27,771 bases of DNA from Beroe ovata (taxonomy: Eukaryota > Ctenophora > Nuda > Beroida > Beroidae): NCBI GenBank assembly GCA_946803715.1, contig CAMPET010000149.1, positions 147,657 through 175,427 of the forward strand, written 5' to 3'. Under the pieces are notes generated by a model. The model saw only the letters and a program-made list of their open reading frames with translations. It was not told the DNA's origin and did not search any database. Every line of letters begins with the position of its first letter. Within the stretch, counting starts at the first letter, position 1. Both the position numbers and the translations under genes were made by a program. Below, piece after piece: positions 10,237 to 24,300 of this stretch.

Positions 10237-13200
10237 ATGGTTGGAGGGAACAATATGAACACAGGTGATAGTTCTACCACAGACCAGGTCAAATCACTGC
10301 CTACCTCTTCTGATGGTAAATATGCCAAATCCGGGAAATCCCTGACTTTCCCATTTTCCGATTTTCCGATACAATATTAGGTCGATAACCCACTATCCCT
10401 GATAGCTGAAAACTTTGTTATTTCCCTTTTTTCATAACCCCCCCCCCTCCCCCATAAATTCCAACTCAACACAATTCACAGGTAAAGTTGAGCGGACCAC
10501 CACACCCAGTCTATACCGTGAAACTCCTGAGTTATCAGAACAAGCCGAGAGGTTGTGTGAGAGTGACGAAGAGGATATTTATGGAGGTACTGTATTTTGG
10601 GATGATTTCACTGACCTCAGAGTTGAAGTTTGGTTTCTTTCCTTGCTTTTCCGAAATCCAATAGGTGTCAATAACTGTTTCTATCACTCTCCAATCGGCA
10701 ATCGCGCTCAATTTAACCAATCAATTTTTCAGGATTGGGTCGGGAAATAGTGAACGGAGAGAATTTCCTAGTCCAGGGTGAAATGACTATCCGAGAGGAG
10801 ATCGTTGCTGCTCCTGCTGTTGTTGATGCACCCGCCGCGGTAGTGGCTAATCCCATCATTCCCCGTCATAACCCCCTCCTCTCCCGACCCATCCGCCCAC
10901 CTCCCCCTCGCCCACCTCCCCCTCCTCCTCCCCACCTCAGACCACCTGCTCCTCACGGCGGAGAGGCTATGTACCACATGTCCCGTGCTGATCCTAGACT
11001 CTACAAACAGTCCAGTGTCACCAGTCTTCGTAAGGGATATGACGTCAGAAGAGTCCAAGCGATGACTACTCAGAAAAAAGCGACCGTTGTTGAAGTTGAT
11101 GAGCCTTGTGAAGTTACTGTCAGTCAGAAATCGACGTTCATCTACTCTCCTACAACATACTCTAAAGCGAGGGCGCTAATGGAAACTGAGCCCAGCAATC
11201 TTCACGTCAAGCCGGGAAGCAATCTTTACGGTGGAAAGAGACCGCAAGAGCACAATCCATCACGGAAAATACATAGACCGCTGTTGCGGAAACCCCCTCC
11301 AGAACAGCAAAACAACAGTAGCAGTAGGGGACACCCGGCAAGGGTATCAGTTCAACGGAGTCCAGTCCAATCACCTTCACGACCAGTGCTTCATGCAACA
11401 AGCAAGATTTCCCCAGGCAAGAGACGCATGGACAACACAGTCTCTAGACAGTCCCAGTCAGTCTCAAGTAGTCCCAGGATGTCCCAGCACCAGCAGCAGT
11501 CCCCTGTACGACAGCGTAGGCCCTCTTGTAGTCCTGTACAGGGTGAACCGGGGGCCTCCGTCTGTACCATTGATCTGGACCCTGATCCCACAGTGATGCC
11601 ACAGGGTAGTAATGATAAGATGGTTAGAGGGGAGGGTGGGAAACTGATCAGGGAGCGAACTGGTAACTTGTCACTTCTGGACGAAGATGTGTTTGAATAC
11701 ACACCCACCCCTCCTAATTCCAGCACATCGCCATGCGAAAAACTGGTTAAGAATGAGGATAGGTACTCCAAATACGAGCTCGCTAAAATGACCAATGAAA
11801 AACACAAGAAGTTGCATCAGAAGACGGCAGAACTGAATGAGAAGGCGAAAGAGTTGAAGGAGGTTGAGAAGAAAATGTCGCGAATGAAAGTGTCGGTAGC
11901 AAAGCTTTCAAACGAGTTGAAAGAAAAGAATAGGATCCTAGAGAAGCAGTCTACTGAGCTGTTAGACCTGGAAGGAAGTAAGTCTGATTGCGAGATATAC
12001 ATCAAGAAACTCAAAGAAGATCTGGCTGAAAGCCAGCGTAAACTGGAGGCCAAAGTAAAGGATTTGGAAGGGGCAAACGCCAGGGCTGATTACAGTGAGA
12101 ATTTACTGGAGGAACAGAGGAGACTGCACAGGAATCTCACACAAGCACACAACACCTCGCTAAAGAAGATAAAGGATCTCAACGAAGACAAGAACAAGGC
12201 AGAACTCCTGCACATCGCACAGATACAGGATAAGGATGTTCTGATCAAGAAACTAGAGCAAGGACTGGCACAGAAAATGGAAACTGTTAACGGTCTCATC
12301 AGAGATAAGCGTGTCATAGAGGATCTGTTACTTAAGGCACGTAATGAAAAGTCCGGGAGTATCCTAACGTTTAAAGCACCCGCAGAGCCTGCAGTGATAA
12401 GCATCGATTCTTCTCAAGCTACGACCCCTAAATTCCCTATGGTAAGACAAATTCCAAGATTTGTTCTTCTTCCTAACAGAATCTCTTTCTTCGACTGGAT
12501 TCCAGTGAATTTTTGTTCATAACTGACGCATTACTAATTTTTTGTCACCATTCCCAGATCAAAGCCGAAGACGTAAGCATTGCCGATAACAAGATAGCAT
12601 CACCATCTCCAAAAAAGCGTAAAAGAAAACTCTCCGCTAAAAAGTTGGCCGAAGATACATCTTCTAAATCACCCCTATCGACAAAGAACCCTAAAATGGG
12701 GCGGAGACTGAGTAAAACACCAAACTCCAATACTGACGTAGAGGGTGGGGGAGGTGGTGTCACCATTTCCGTGGACACACTCCATGCCTCAGATCACAGT
12801 GCACTTGACACCACTGCCGAAGATATTGGTGACACCCTACACATTGTGGAAACCGATGATCCTCCCAACTCTTCTCAAGACACTTCAATCCTGGATGATG
12901 CGATAGAAGATGTAACAGCACACGAATCAAGCCCTGGGTTACCGGTCACATTTTCCACGCCACGGCGGCGTGATAGCTCGTCGAGCACGACATGTGATAC
13001 TAAACGGAAGCGTTCACGAGGCTTCACTCGGCGGAAAGGGTCTCGGAAGTGTCCGATTGACAATGGTGATAGAAGCGAACAGTGCACACCGCCACCACTC
13101 CCTCATGATACAACTGGCAAGAGAAAACGTAAAGCAACCAAGCGATATTCGCCAAGTGAGGCATATGTAAAGCTAGGTAAAATGATAGTTGCTTTCATTT

Positions 13201-15501
13201 GTAAATTGCGTTGCTTTTCCCATCTCTTTCATACCCAATTTACCGAATCTAAATTTCCTGCTGATCTGAGTGGTGCTTCAGAAACGCAATGTAAGGATGA
13301 AGACGGAATGGAAAGCGATTCACAGTCGAGTAAGCTCGAATTGGATGCATCACAACCTACAGTGACAGCTGAATCTAGAGAAGAGAATGTAGATGACACT
13401 GTCTGTCACTCTGTTGTTGACAGCATTGTGACAGAGACTGGTGACGGCTGTGAACATCCAGAGCGTCACAAGTTCATGGTGACAGCCATAGAATATAAGT
13501 CCAGCGAAAGGGAGGATGAAGTGGGGATAGATACGCCAAGTCGCCCTAACACTAATGATATCGAAGGTTTTTAACTACACTTAATCGTAATTAGGTGCAT
13601 TGAACATCATTTCGGATTCACAATTGTCTTTGTTATTATCGCTAAGCCTTCTTTTCAGTTCCCTCCTATCGTAAGATGTCAGATTTGATGCTCATACACG
13701 AAGAGGGTGAGCAGTCTGAATCGTTCTCTAAAGTTAAAGAGGTAGGTTCATCAGTAATAATATGACTGTTGCCTTACTGATTACTGTTGCATTTCAAAAA
13801 CCCATAAACAAATAATATGATAATGAACAATACTTCAGACCGATTCTATCGCCAACTATACACGGATGCACAAGAAGTGTGAGGCAGCGGAGGTCAGGAT
13901 GATGAGGTAAGTATACCGGTGCTCAGTACTGCACTTTGGTACATGGTATTGTACATCGTGTATATTAGCGTGTGTTTTCTGTTTGTCTTTCGCTCGGTCA
14001 CACAGCAGCAGTTTGGTTTGCGTATGCCGCAGCGACGTTTGTACGATGGGAGCCATCATCCCGTTTGTAAGGAAAACCGCGCGTTACGCGCGCGTTATTA
14101 CTGCACGGCGTGCATTTCCACACATGGGAATGTTAAAATCATCTACTTGGCGGTTTTCCATGATTCCGATTATTCCTAACACATGGATTAAGCAAGATAA
14201 TATCATGTCTAGGCAATGCGAGCGATTGCGGACAAAACTTGAGCAGAGGAATAAGAAGAAAAAGGTCAAAGAACTCGACATTGTGGAGAACAAAATTACA
14301 CGTTATCTTCACTGCAGAAATCCAGGTACATTCGTAATTAGTAGACGTAGTATTTCACTTATGACTGATACACTTGTACAATATGTACAACGTTATTCAC
14401 CTCCTCAGATCACTCAGTCAGCATTGAGAAGAGGACTGAACCTTACATTTCCATTTTTAGATGCCCTCTACCACCCCTAAAACAGAAGTAAGTCCAGATT
14501 TCATACCCATTGACATTCACTGAAGTTGTTCGAATACGTGGGCGACAAATTCATACTTCCGTTATTTCAGAGATTTCTCGTTGCCGTGGGCTAGTGAAAT
14601 CAAGTCGTTTGCGTACTACGCCAAACCGGCGTCATGCCGTGGTGTCCCAGATTCAACAGTCACACTCAACCCCACTCCATCAACCGAGTCAGAAACCCCC
14701 TTCACCCCTACCCCTTCTCAGATAACTCTAACTATATCCGCGAGTAGCGTCAAAAGCGAACCTGAACCCCTTACCAAAGATCAGATTTCGACTAAAATAT
14801 GCCCTGCAAATTCAGACAGTTCACCCACCTCGAACAGCACTACTCTCAAGAGCACAAACATATGGGCTAATATACAAACAAGCATCACGTCAGGTCTGGA
14901 GAGTACGCTTGGCAGGAACTTCTTCAGTAAAATGAACATTATCAGGAACCCCTCAACTTCAAGCGAGTCTTCGTCAAGGGATGCGAGCGTTGAAAATAAT
15001 ACCGCCTGTAAACGAGACCTCTTGTCGAGTTGTGCATTGGGATGCGATACTAAACTGGTGAAGTCGGAGCGGCGAAACCTATGGGATGATTGGTGCTCTA
15101 AGAAAGTTAACCCAAATGCAACCGAGAAACCTATTCCTGATTCTGAACGATTGTCTCCAACCAAAGCATCAGCTACCACTAAGAGTCACGTGGTACAGAG
15201 TGTGGAACAAAAATCCTCTGCGGAGGGACCAACTTCGATCAAACTTGAGCCACCCGATTGCTACTCCGATGTATCCAGTGACGCTCTTGAAATGAGTGTT
15301 GATTCGGGGGCTTTTGATCAGAAGTCCTTTCTTCTTGACGCCCGAACTTCGACCGGAGAAACGCAGAATCTCCGGCCGCAACCTCTGACACGGAAGTTGG
15401 AGAAACTATCGAAGAACAAGCGTCCCGTATTGGTGTGCACGAACTCGTCGCCTCGACCGTCAGATGACAGTTTTGAGGAGTCACCTGCCCCCACTTCATG
15501 A
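10237..15501 (+). CDS. Large nuclear coiled-coil protein, family not identified (10 exons)
   Basis: The exons 10237-10315, 10482-10586, 10733-12441, 12558-13176, 13282-13566, 13659-13741, 13839-13906, 14006-14325, 14409-14487 and 14571-15501 join in frame and give 1425 residues. Seen in order: an acidic motif SDEEDIYGGLG (about 52-63), a proline-rich tract (about 113-135), a Ser/Gln/Arg-rich basic region, a long charged coiled coil (about 404-601), basic nuclear-localisation clusters PKKRKRK (649-655) and GKRKRKATKR (818-827), a helical basic region (TARYARVITARR; CERLRTKLEQRNKKKK), and a Ser/Thr-rich tail with two SUMO-type sites, VKSE (1176) and IKLE (1339). The SDEEDIY.GL motif, coiled coil and SUMO sites faintly recall FLASH/CASP8AP2-type RNA-processing scaffolds, but this is only a hint. 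An in-frame ATG at 10255 is an alternative start. The splice joins after 14006 were chosen by phase alone. Confidence 0.78.
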
Positions 15502-16050
15502 GATGTGAGGTGAATAGAATATCGATACAAACAATATTCAGTTAATTTTGATATAATTTAGTTCAGATTCGTTTAATTTACCCTACTTATCAATAGAACC
15601 GTTGTCGAACTACCTTATAACCAGGAAATGAAGTACAGCTCCAAGTCCTGATAAGTAACAAGATTCATTCACGCTTGTTATCTTGCCATAGTATCTGATT
15701 AAAGGCGTTGAACCAATTTAATTCGTTACTTTATTGTTTAAACATATACCATCGGTAATACAAATGACCTTTTTGATGATAAATGGATATTGGATAGCTT
15801 TTAAAGTTAACAGATGCATAATGAACAATTATAAAACAGATAATAACCGGATCGATGAAGGTTTCTTTTTAAAAATTCATTTTAATTGGAATACATTTTT
15901 TGTTGAATTTATCCTTTAACCAACTGCGTCCGGACACCTCAATGAGTTGCTAAATTCTTATAAATGTTTTGTATATTTGCATTTATAGTTGACTTATTCT
16001 GATAGTATTAAATATTGCAGACCATAATATCCTCCTACTTAGCCTCATGA
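15502..16050. other. Intergenic, AT-rich
   Basis: 3' UTR of the coiled-coil gene and upstream region of TM2D2. A pyrimidine-poor but acceptor-like attgcag ends at 16020. No coding exon or RNA gene was recognised. Confidence 0.55.
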
Positions 16051-16085
16051 TGACGTAGCACAATGACGTAGTTTAATCACGTGAC
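16051..16085 (+). promoter_or_regulatory. Twin TGACGTAG and TCACGTGAC boxes before TM2D2
   Basis: Two copies of tgacgtag (16051-16058 and 16064-16071; CRE/ATF-like half site) are followed by tcacgtgac (16077-16085), an E-box of the CACGTG class that touches the start codon. The motifs are seen directly. A role as a compact promoter is inferred. The extreme proximity to the ATG would imply a very short 5' UTR, or that these sites lie within it. Confidence 0.5.
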
Positions 16086-16975
16086 ATGACGCACTTCCTG
16101 TCACTGTGTGTGATGGTTGTCGCCATGACAACACTAGACATAGTGTGGTGTGATTGCTCTAGCAGAGACTCGCCTCCCCAACGCATAACCGACATCTGCA
16201 AAAACTGTAGTGATCTACCCGAACACCTTCTGGAGTGTGAGGATGTTTACGATTACCTGGCTGCAAGTGAAAACGCTACATTCCGAGCTGTTAACGGTAA
16301 AAACTTGTTTCTTTCTTCTGTGACTATTGTTACCTCATGAAAATGAAATGATGTTATTCAGGAACTTTCCTCAACAGCTCGTTCTGAACCGTCAATTACT
16401 CTTAGCACCATTTCTGTCGCAGGTTATGGCTGTCAGAAAATGGGCGGAACCTCACATTCCAAAGTGGAGACCACAAAAGTGGTTTGCAAACCTTTGGAAG
16501 AGTTTTACTGCTACTACGACCCAGGTATATTGTTTACAGTTACATGATATCCGTTGAGAATGTGAAATCGCTCATGCGCCGTGCAGTACATGAGTTATGT
16601 TGTAGCAGTTACACGTTACCGTAGCATGGTAACAGACACGTTGTTCACAGCAGACACACCATTATCCTCTCCACAGAGCACAGCCCAGTGAAGAACTTAC
16701 CCTTATCGAAACGTAGGGAGGAGCGACTCTTCCTGTCTTCGTTTGAGAAGCCCTGTATTCGGTACACGGGGCACTACTTCCAGACAACCCTCATTTTCTC
16801 CCTCCTCCTCGGCTTCCTGGGCGTGGACCGATTCTGTCTGGGGTGGACCGGTATCGGGGTCGGTAAGATGTTGACCATAGGCGGCCTCGGCGTGTGGTGG
16901 ATTATTGATATTATACTTCTCATTACGGGCAACCTGAAACCCAATGACGACAGTAATTGGGAGACTCTGTACTAA
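16086..16975 (+). CDS. TM2D2: TM2D2, TM2 domain-containing protein 2 (3 exons)
   Basis: This small membrane protein belongs to the conserved TM2D1-3 trio (almondex/amaretto/biscotti in flies, linked to Notch signalling). Exons 16086-16296, 16423-16524 and 16677-16975 give 203 residues (human about 214). Seen: an N-terminal signal peptide ([20 protein letters not shown]), a Cys-rich luminal region with [10 protein letters not shown] and GYGCQKMGG, then [12 protein letters not shown] leading into two membrane helices that flank the family hallmark DRF (residues 155-157, GVDRFCLG), and the C-terminus SNWETLY, which matches the TM2D2 ending NWxTxY and separates it from TM2D1/3. Introns are 126 and 152 bp. 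The start is fixed by the signal peptide. It lies 209 bp upstream of KAT8 on the same strand. Confidence 0.96.
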
Positions 16976-17184
16976 AGACTACTCAAATAGATTTTGATCA
17001 TTGACAGATTTATAGTTGTTGAACAAAATTTGTGATTGCATGATATCTCGTTTTGTATAGGAAAGTTGGTGTGTTTCCCTCACTCTTTTAAGTTATAACA
17101 GTGACTTGTCATGTATAATATCTGAGACTTTAGACGTTCCCTGATCTCAGTCCAAATTATAGATTTTAGGAAGGTTGTGTCGGG

Positions 17185-19341
<2,157 letters not shown>

Positions 19342-19645
19342 AGACGTTATAAAGCGAGAATATTCCCCTTAACTGATTTTGGGTTATGTTTCATCCGCAA
19401 TTACATCGGTTTGACACTCAATTTAGCTCGGAGCCACAGGATCAATGACCATAGAAATTATCCTTTCATCAGATACCCCTTTTCGAATGATTGATTTCAT
19501 ATTCTTCAGATATTCAAAGTGCCATCCAGTTCTTTTGTATGAGCATGTGTCCTTGTCAAGTGTATTTTCATGAAACATCACTTTATTTCTAAAAACATCC
19601 TGCCCGATTTCCACACCTAATTTAAGATTTTTTCCAAGCCATGTC

Positions 19646-20931
19646 ATGGAGGTGATTGGTTTCACTGATGAAGAGATCAGTCAGCTCAATGACAAAGGCG
19701 ACCACTCCTCTGCCAACCAATGCAACCACTCTCCTATAGCCCCTGATAACCACAAACAGAACAACCCTCACAAAGCACGTCCCAAGCAGACAACTATCAG
19801 ATCATCAGCTGGTCAGAGAAGGGAACGAGTTTCTAAACCGGCAGCTAAACATGATACAGCCGGTTTAGGGAACATAAGTGAGTTCGATCGGTGTTTTGCG
19901 TGTTTTCAATTTCATCCTTCCGTTTCTTTTGATTCGTGGAGCAGTGTGCACGCTTACCAGTATGATATCAGATAATTTGAATTTAATGACTGAATTCAAC
20001 TCATTTCAGAAGGCGCATCTCTGTATAAACCCGTTGAAGCGGATCCTCACGATTCGAAGCCGCAGCGTGAGAACTCTCATCCTGATCTCACGCGTGACAA
20101 TGACGTTACCACGGACAACCAATCAACTGCGTTGCCTAGTAACGACACAACCATTGATGATGAAAACCCTTTCAAACCAGATATCTCTCCAGTTGAATCT
20201 ACTGAACAGAGCACTGAAGTGGTCGCAGATAGTGACAATGTGCCCGATATTGAGTGTAAAGAAGATGTTTCTCAGCTGTAAGTAAAAATCATTTACTTCA
20301 AAGGAACCCTGACTAATTTCCCCCTTAATGACCCTCCCTGATAAAATGATATCCTCATTGTGGCATTGCCCCCCCCAACTAAATGCCCACACGATCTATA
20401 ACCCGTTTCTTTTGGCAGCACCAAGCTAGAGCAGCTACAGATGGCCCAAGCAAAGCTGGAAACGGAAAACAAGCAGAAGCAGGCAGAGTTGAGGCAAACA
20501 ATCACAGAGAAGTTTGCCAAGACATCTGAACAGGCTCGGCTATTGCGGACCCTTCAGGAGGAAGTAGCTAGCTTGGAGCGGGAAATGTCATGCGACATTT
20601 CCATACTACGTGACCGCATCGACGAGTCTAATCGGAAATACTTTGAGGCTAGGTTCGTATTTGTTACGTGAGGTTGAGTTCGTAAATTCGTCAATTCTTT
20701 TCAGAAATTTCTGTAAAAAGTATTTAGAGTTGTACACTGTTTCATTGCAGACAGAGGCATGAACGAGCAGAACAAGAATTTGTTGCATCCAAACTAGATA
20801 TGTACAACTGTCAGCAACTGAAAGAGGGACTTGAGGAACACCTCTTTACAATAATACAACTCAACGAAACTAAAAAATCGGAAAAATTGCAGGAACTCCA
20901 TAATAAATTGCAGAAATTGAGTTTGGAATAG
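19646..20931 (+). CDS. GORAB: GORAB, RAB6-interacting golgin (SCYL1BP1) (4 exons)
   Basis: Trans-Golgi and centriole-associated coiled-coil protein that binds RAB6/ARF5 and SCYL1 and assists COPI retrieval. Exons 19646-19877, 20010-20277, 20419-20652 and 20751-20931 give 304 residues (human about 370-390). The N-terminal GFTDEEISQLN matches the conserved GFSEEELRRLK start of the family. A low-complexity, Asn/Thr/Pro-rich middle follows. The C-terminal coiled coil contains DISILRDRIDESNRKYFEAR, HERAEQEFVASKLD and EEHLFTIIQLNETKKSEKL, which line up with the vertebrate core (DIGILRNRID; YIAAKLD; EHLCTIIQQNE). It stops right after the coiled coil (LSLE), so it lacks the acidic tail of vertebrate GORAB. 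The start at 19646 is fixed by the GFTDEE motif. Confidence 0.92.
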
Positions 20932-21372
20932 GTTACTGTTAGCTCAAGTGATTGGTTAAGAGGATAAGATAGCTCAGTTCTGTTACTAATTACGTTAACC
21001 AGTACTATATAGTAGTGTACCGATCCTTTAGTAACTTTATAACGTTTTCATATTTATATTCAGATTCTAAGTTATGACTAAACAGTAATCCTATTCATTT
21101 AGAGAGTTTTCACGTTTAATGTTTATAAGGGTTCAAATTATAAAAAACGATTTATAGAAACACTTTAGATAGGGTATTTTTTACTGCATTTCAATTTTCG
21201 TGCTGTCACATCTGTTAAATTTCTAGCACAGGATTGCTTTAACTATAAGTTCGATTTTGATTTCAAACACCTCCAAAGATTTTCTTTTCAGCCTCTATTT
21301 TAATTAGTTATGCAATTTGTAAACTTGATTTAAACTTTAAAGATTTCTTACACTAATATCTTTTTAGCTGAC
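20932..21372. other. Intergenic GORAB to DEK, acceptor-like site at 21366-21367
   Basis: 441 bp of AT-rich DNA. At its right end is cactaatatctttttag, followed five bases later by the DEK ATG. The string has the branch-point plus T-run plus AG shape of a 3' splice site, although no upstream exon is recognised. It may end a 5' UTR intron or be a spliced-leader acceptor. Confidence 0.45.
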
Positions 21373-24300
21373 ATGGCGACTGCTGTGGATGAATCAACAG
21401 AAGCAATAATAGCTGTGAGTAAAGTAGCCAATGATAATACTCGCACTTAGATGCCAATAGAGATCAAATGATAGCAATCATATGTCAATTGTCATCGCCC
21501 ACCTTTTATAAGTCAGCATTATATTGACTTTCATTTGGAAATTGCATTTTGTACCTCCTTCATAGACGAAGCAATAATCACAGAAAGTAATAATGTCTCA
21601 CGACGTTACCCCTGAGGTGGAAAGAGGTGTCATTTTATCGCTAGTTTCTGTGACCATTTTTCCAAAACAATTTTGTCTTTATATTATTACAGTAGGAATA
21701 AATTGAGGGGATGAAATAGGACTAACTAGAGTTTAGAATTCTTTATTTGATTTTCAAAAGTTCTAAAAACTTGAAAATTAGCTCAACAATGTCTTCAACT
21801 TACCTTAACAACTATCACTCATTACATTAATGAGCTATCGCTGCTTTACACTTTCAGAAATATTAATAAATCCCAATTCTTGTTCTGAATTTCTCGCAAG
21901 AACGTGATGAAAAGTGACATTGAGCTTTCTGTCTCATATGTACAATTACACTCACATATATAGTTTTCATTGCATGTTTAATGGCTGTTAATGTAATGTT
22001 GTGTGAAGCAAGTTGCAATCTGCTGTGTAAGCATCGTTCAGTCCTGCTGACTGCAGTTCTCTCCAATATGCATTGTATTTGTACCTGCAATGTTCCTGAT
22101 TTGTACCCAATGTTCCTGATCTGGGTCAAGTTTCCTTCCATAGTTCCATTTTAAACAGTCTCGGGAAATAGGGAACTAGATTCATAACTCAATCTTAGCA
22201 CATTTCTGAATGTTTACATTCCCCTCCCATTATACATTTGGGCATGCGCATTGCTTTGAGTTTGTTGCCAATTTGTGTGCTTCCCTTTGATTTTATGAAG
22301 GAGTGGTCAATCTTTGGTTGAAGTTATTGCATTCACTTGGGTCCTTTCGGATTCTGTGATAACTTGTTTAATAGTCCAAGGGTTGGGCAGATATTTCTAC
22401 ATCGAATTGATGACTGATGATCTTAAATCAATTAAGCTGGATTTAAGCCTTAAGGACCAAGAGCCTAGGCTCTAGTCAAATATGAAAGTGTGGTTTAGGT
22501 TAATCAGTTTATTTGTTTTGATTAGCACGCCGTGTGTAGGATACAAATAGTACACGGCGGAAGTTGATACATACACCCCCTGCTAATTCCTCTCTCTCTC
22601 TAATCCCATGTATAGGTATAGATGATTGCTCTTTTTTACTCTGTTGTCCAGCTCACCACTCATCTTGTCCATTCTCTCGTCCCCCAGCGTCCACAGGACG
22701 ACGAGGGAGGCGAGGAAGCAGAGGACAGGGTGTTCCGTACCGAGCTCGCCACGGCCATGTACCTCGGTCGTAACAACCGCGTTAACCCAACCGTTTTCCT
22801 GGACTGGGGCCAAGAAATTGCAATGAAACTGCTCGTCACTAACTTTTCTTCATATGGCTGCCTCGAGTTGAATGATGTGAGGACTATCTTCATGCGGAAT
22901 ATCAGATTGGAGCTGCACAAGAAGTTATACGAGCTGGAGTGGGTAGCACAGCCGTACCAGCTGACAGTTGAGGCGTTCAACAGTAACACGGGCAAGACTT
23001 CCTTCGATCTGACACTCCGATGGTATTATGAGGGGTTACACATTGCAACTCTGCTCCGTAAGATGGTTTATGTTTCGGTGGAGAGTGGTAAACCAGTACC
23101 ACTTCCCGCGGAATTTGTTACCAGGAACCCTGACTACAATCCTGTCAAGTTCTCTTTCCACAAGGATGTACCGAGCTCAGCCAGCAAGTTCTCACTGACT
23201 GTCAGACCCTCTGATATAGACTTCAACAATCACGTGGGCCACCCTGTATATGTGGACTACATCCTTGACAGCGCATTCCACAGTTCATACCAACTCGTGT
23301 CGTCAGACCTTCTTGCAGAGGAGATCAGCTGTATCGAAATCGAGTACCGATACCCCATTGTTCTTGACAGGAGTGTGTCTGTCAGGTCTTGGGATAGGAT
23401 TGAGGAGGGACCGGATGGTGCCCGACAGGTGAACTTTGTGATGTATCAACGAGCTGCCGCCAGTCAGCCTGACAAACATGGCAGTGGTGGCAGTCCGGGA
23501 CATACCACATTGTCAGACACTATCAATGGAGTGGACGGTCAACAACAAGACCAGGGTCACTATGAACCACCACACAATGAGGATGGTGTCAAGGATATGT
23601 GTCATGCAGGTGTCAAGGATGCGTTTTCTGGTGGCGAGCAAAGCAGCATCACAGGGGACAGTGTCATCGGCATGGTAGATGAGCGCGCTGTCTGCAGTTT
23701 CAAGGGAACGCTCTCAAGTGATCGAGACAGCTTGGATATTGGGGAAATTGAGAACTATAGCTCTGAGAAAATGAACAGCGATCGACAGAGCGATGTGAAG
23801 CAGATTGTGTGTCTGGCTAGAGTTGTTTTGTACGATAAGTAGCCACAAACCAACTATCACGGGTACTACTACATATAGTCGTGACCCAATTCATCTATGA
23901 AGGTCTCGTCGTACTGCAGATGATCATTGATCATGTTTGGCTTTCCGCATGGGAAATGTTTAGAATGCTGATTATAGCTGAGAAAATTATCATAGATATC
24001 GCCTTGATGTGAACTGTTATTGTAACAGCAGTGCGGTATGAGTGTGCTATTCATCAATTATATTTCAAATCATGTTACTATAGTCTGTCCTCCAATTTAT
24101 TTCTGTCCTCCAATTTTTTTAGTACCTATGACGGGTATTATGTTCACCATTTCCGATGAACCCAATAATTATTGCTTGATCAAGTGATAATCTATCAGTA
24201 TCACCGTTTGACTATACCAACCACCCTCTCTTGTTGCAGGAGAAGGAAGATAGTCTGTCAGGGAAAGAGGAGGAACTTGCCATAGATGAGTCCACTGCCG

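Noticed and set aside
11391-12404. Several minus-strand Ser/Leu/Phe-rich frames (138, 78 and 104 codons)
   Set aside because: They are shadows of the Lys/Glu/Ser-rich coiled-coil exon on the plus strand.
14326-14470. Read-through frame ending at 14480 as the 3' end of the coiled-coil gene
   Set aside because: Splicing 14325 to 14409 and 14487 to 14571 restores one continuous frame into a 310-codon exon rich in nuclear-protein features, which is more likely than termination.
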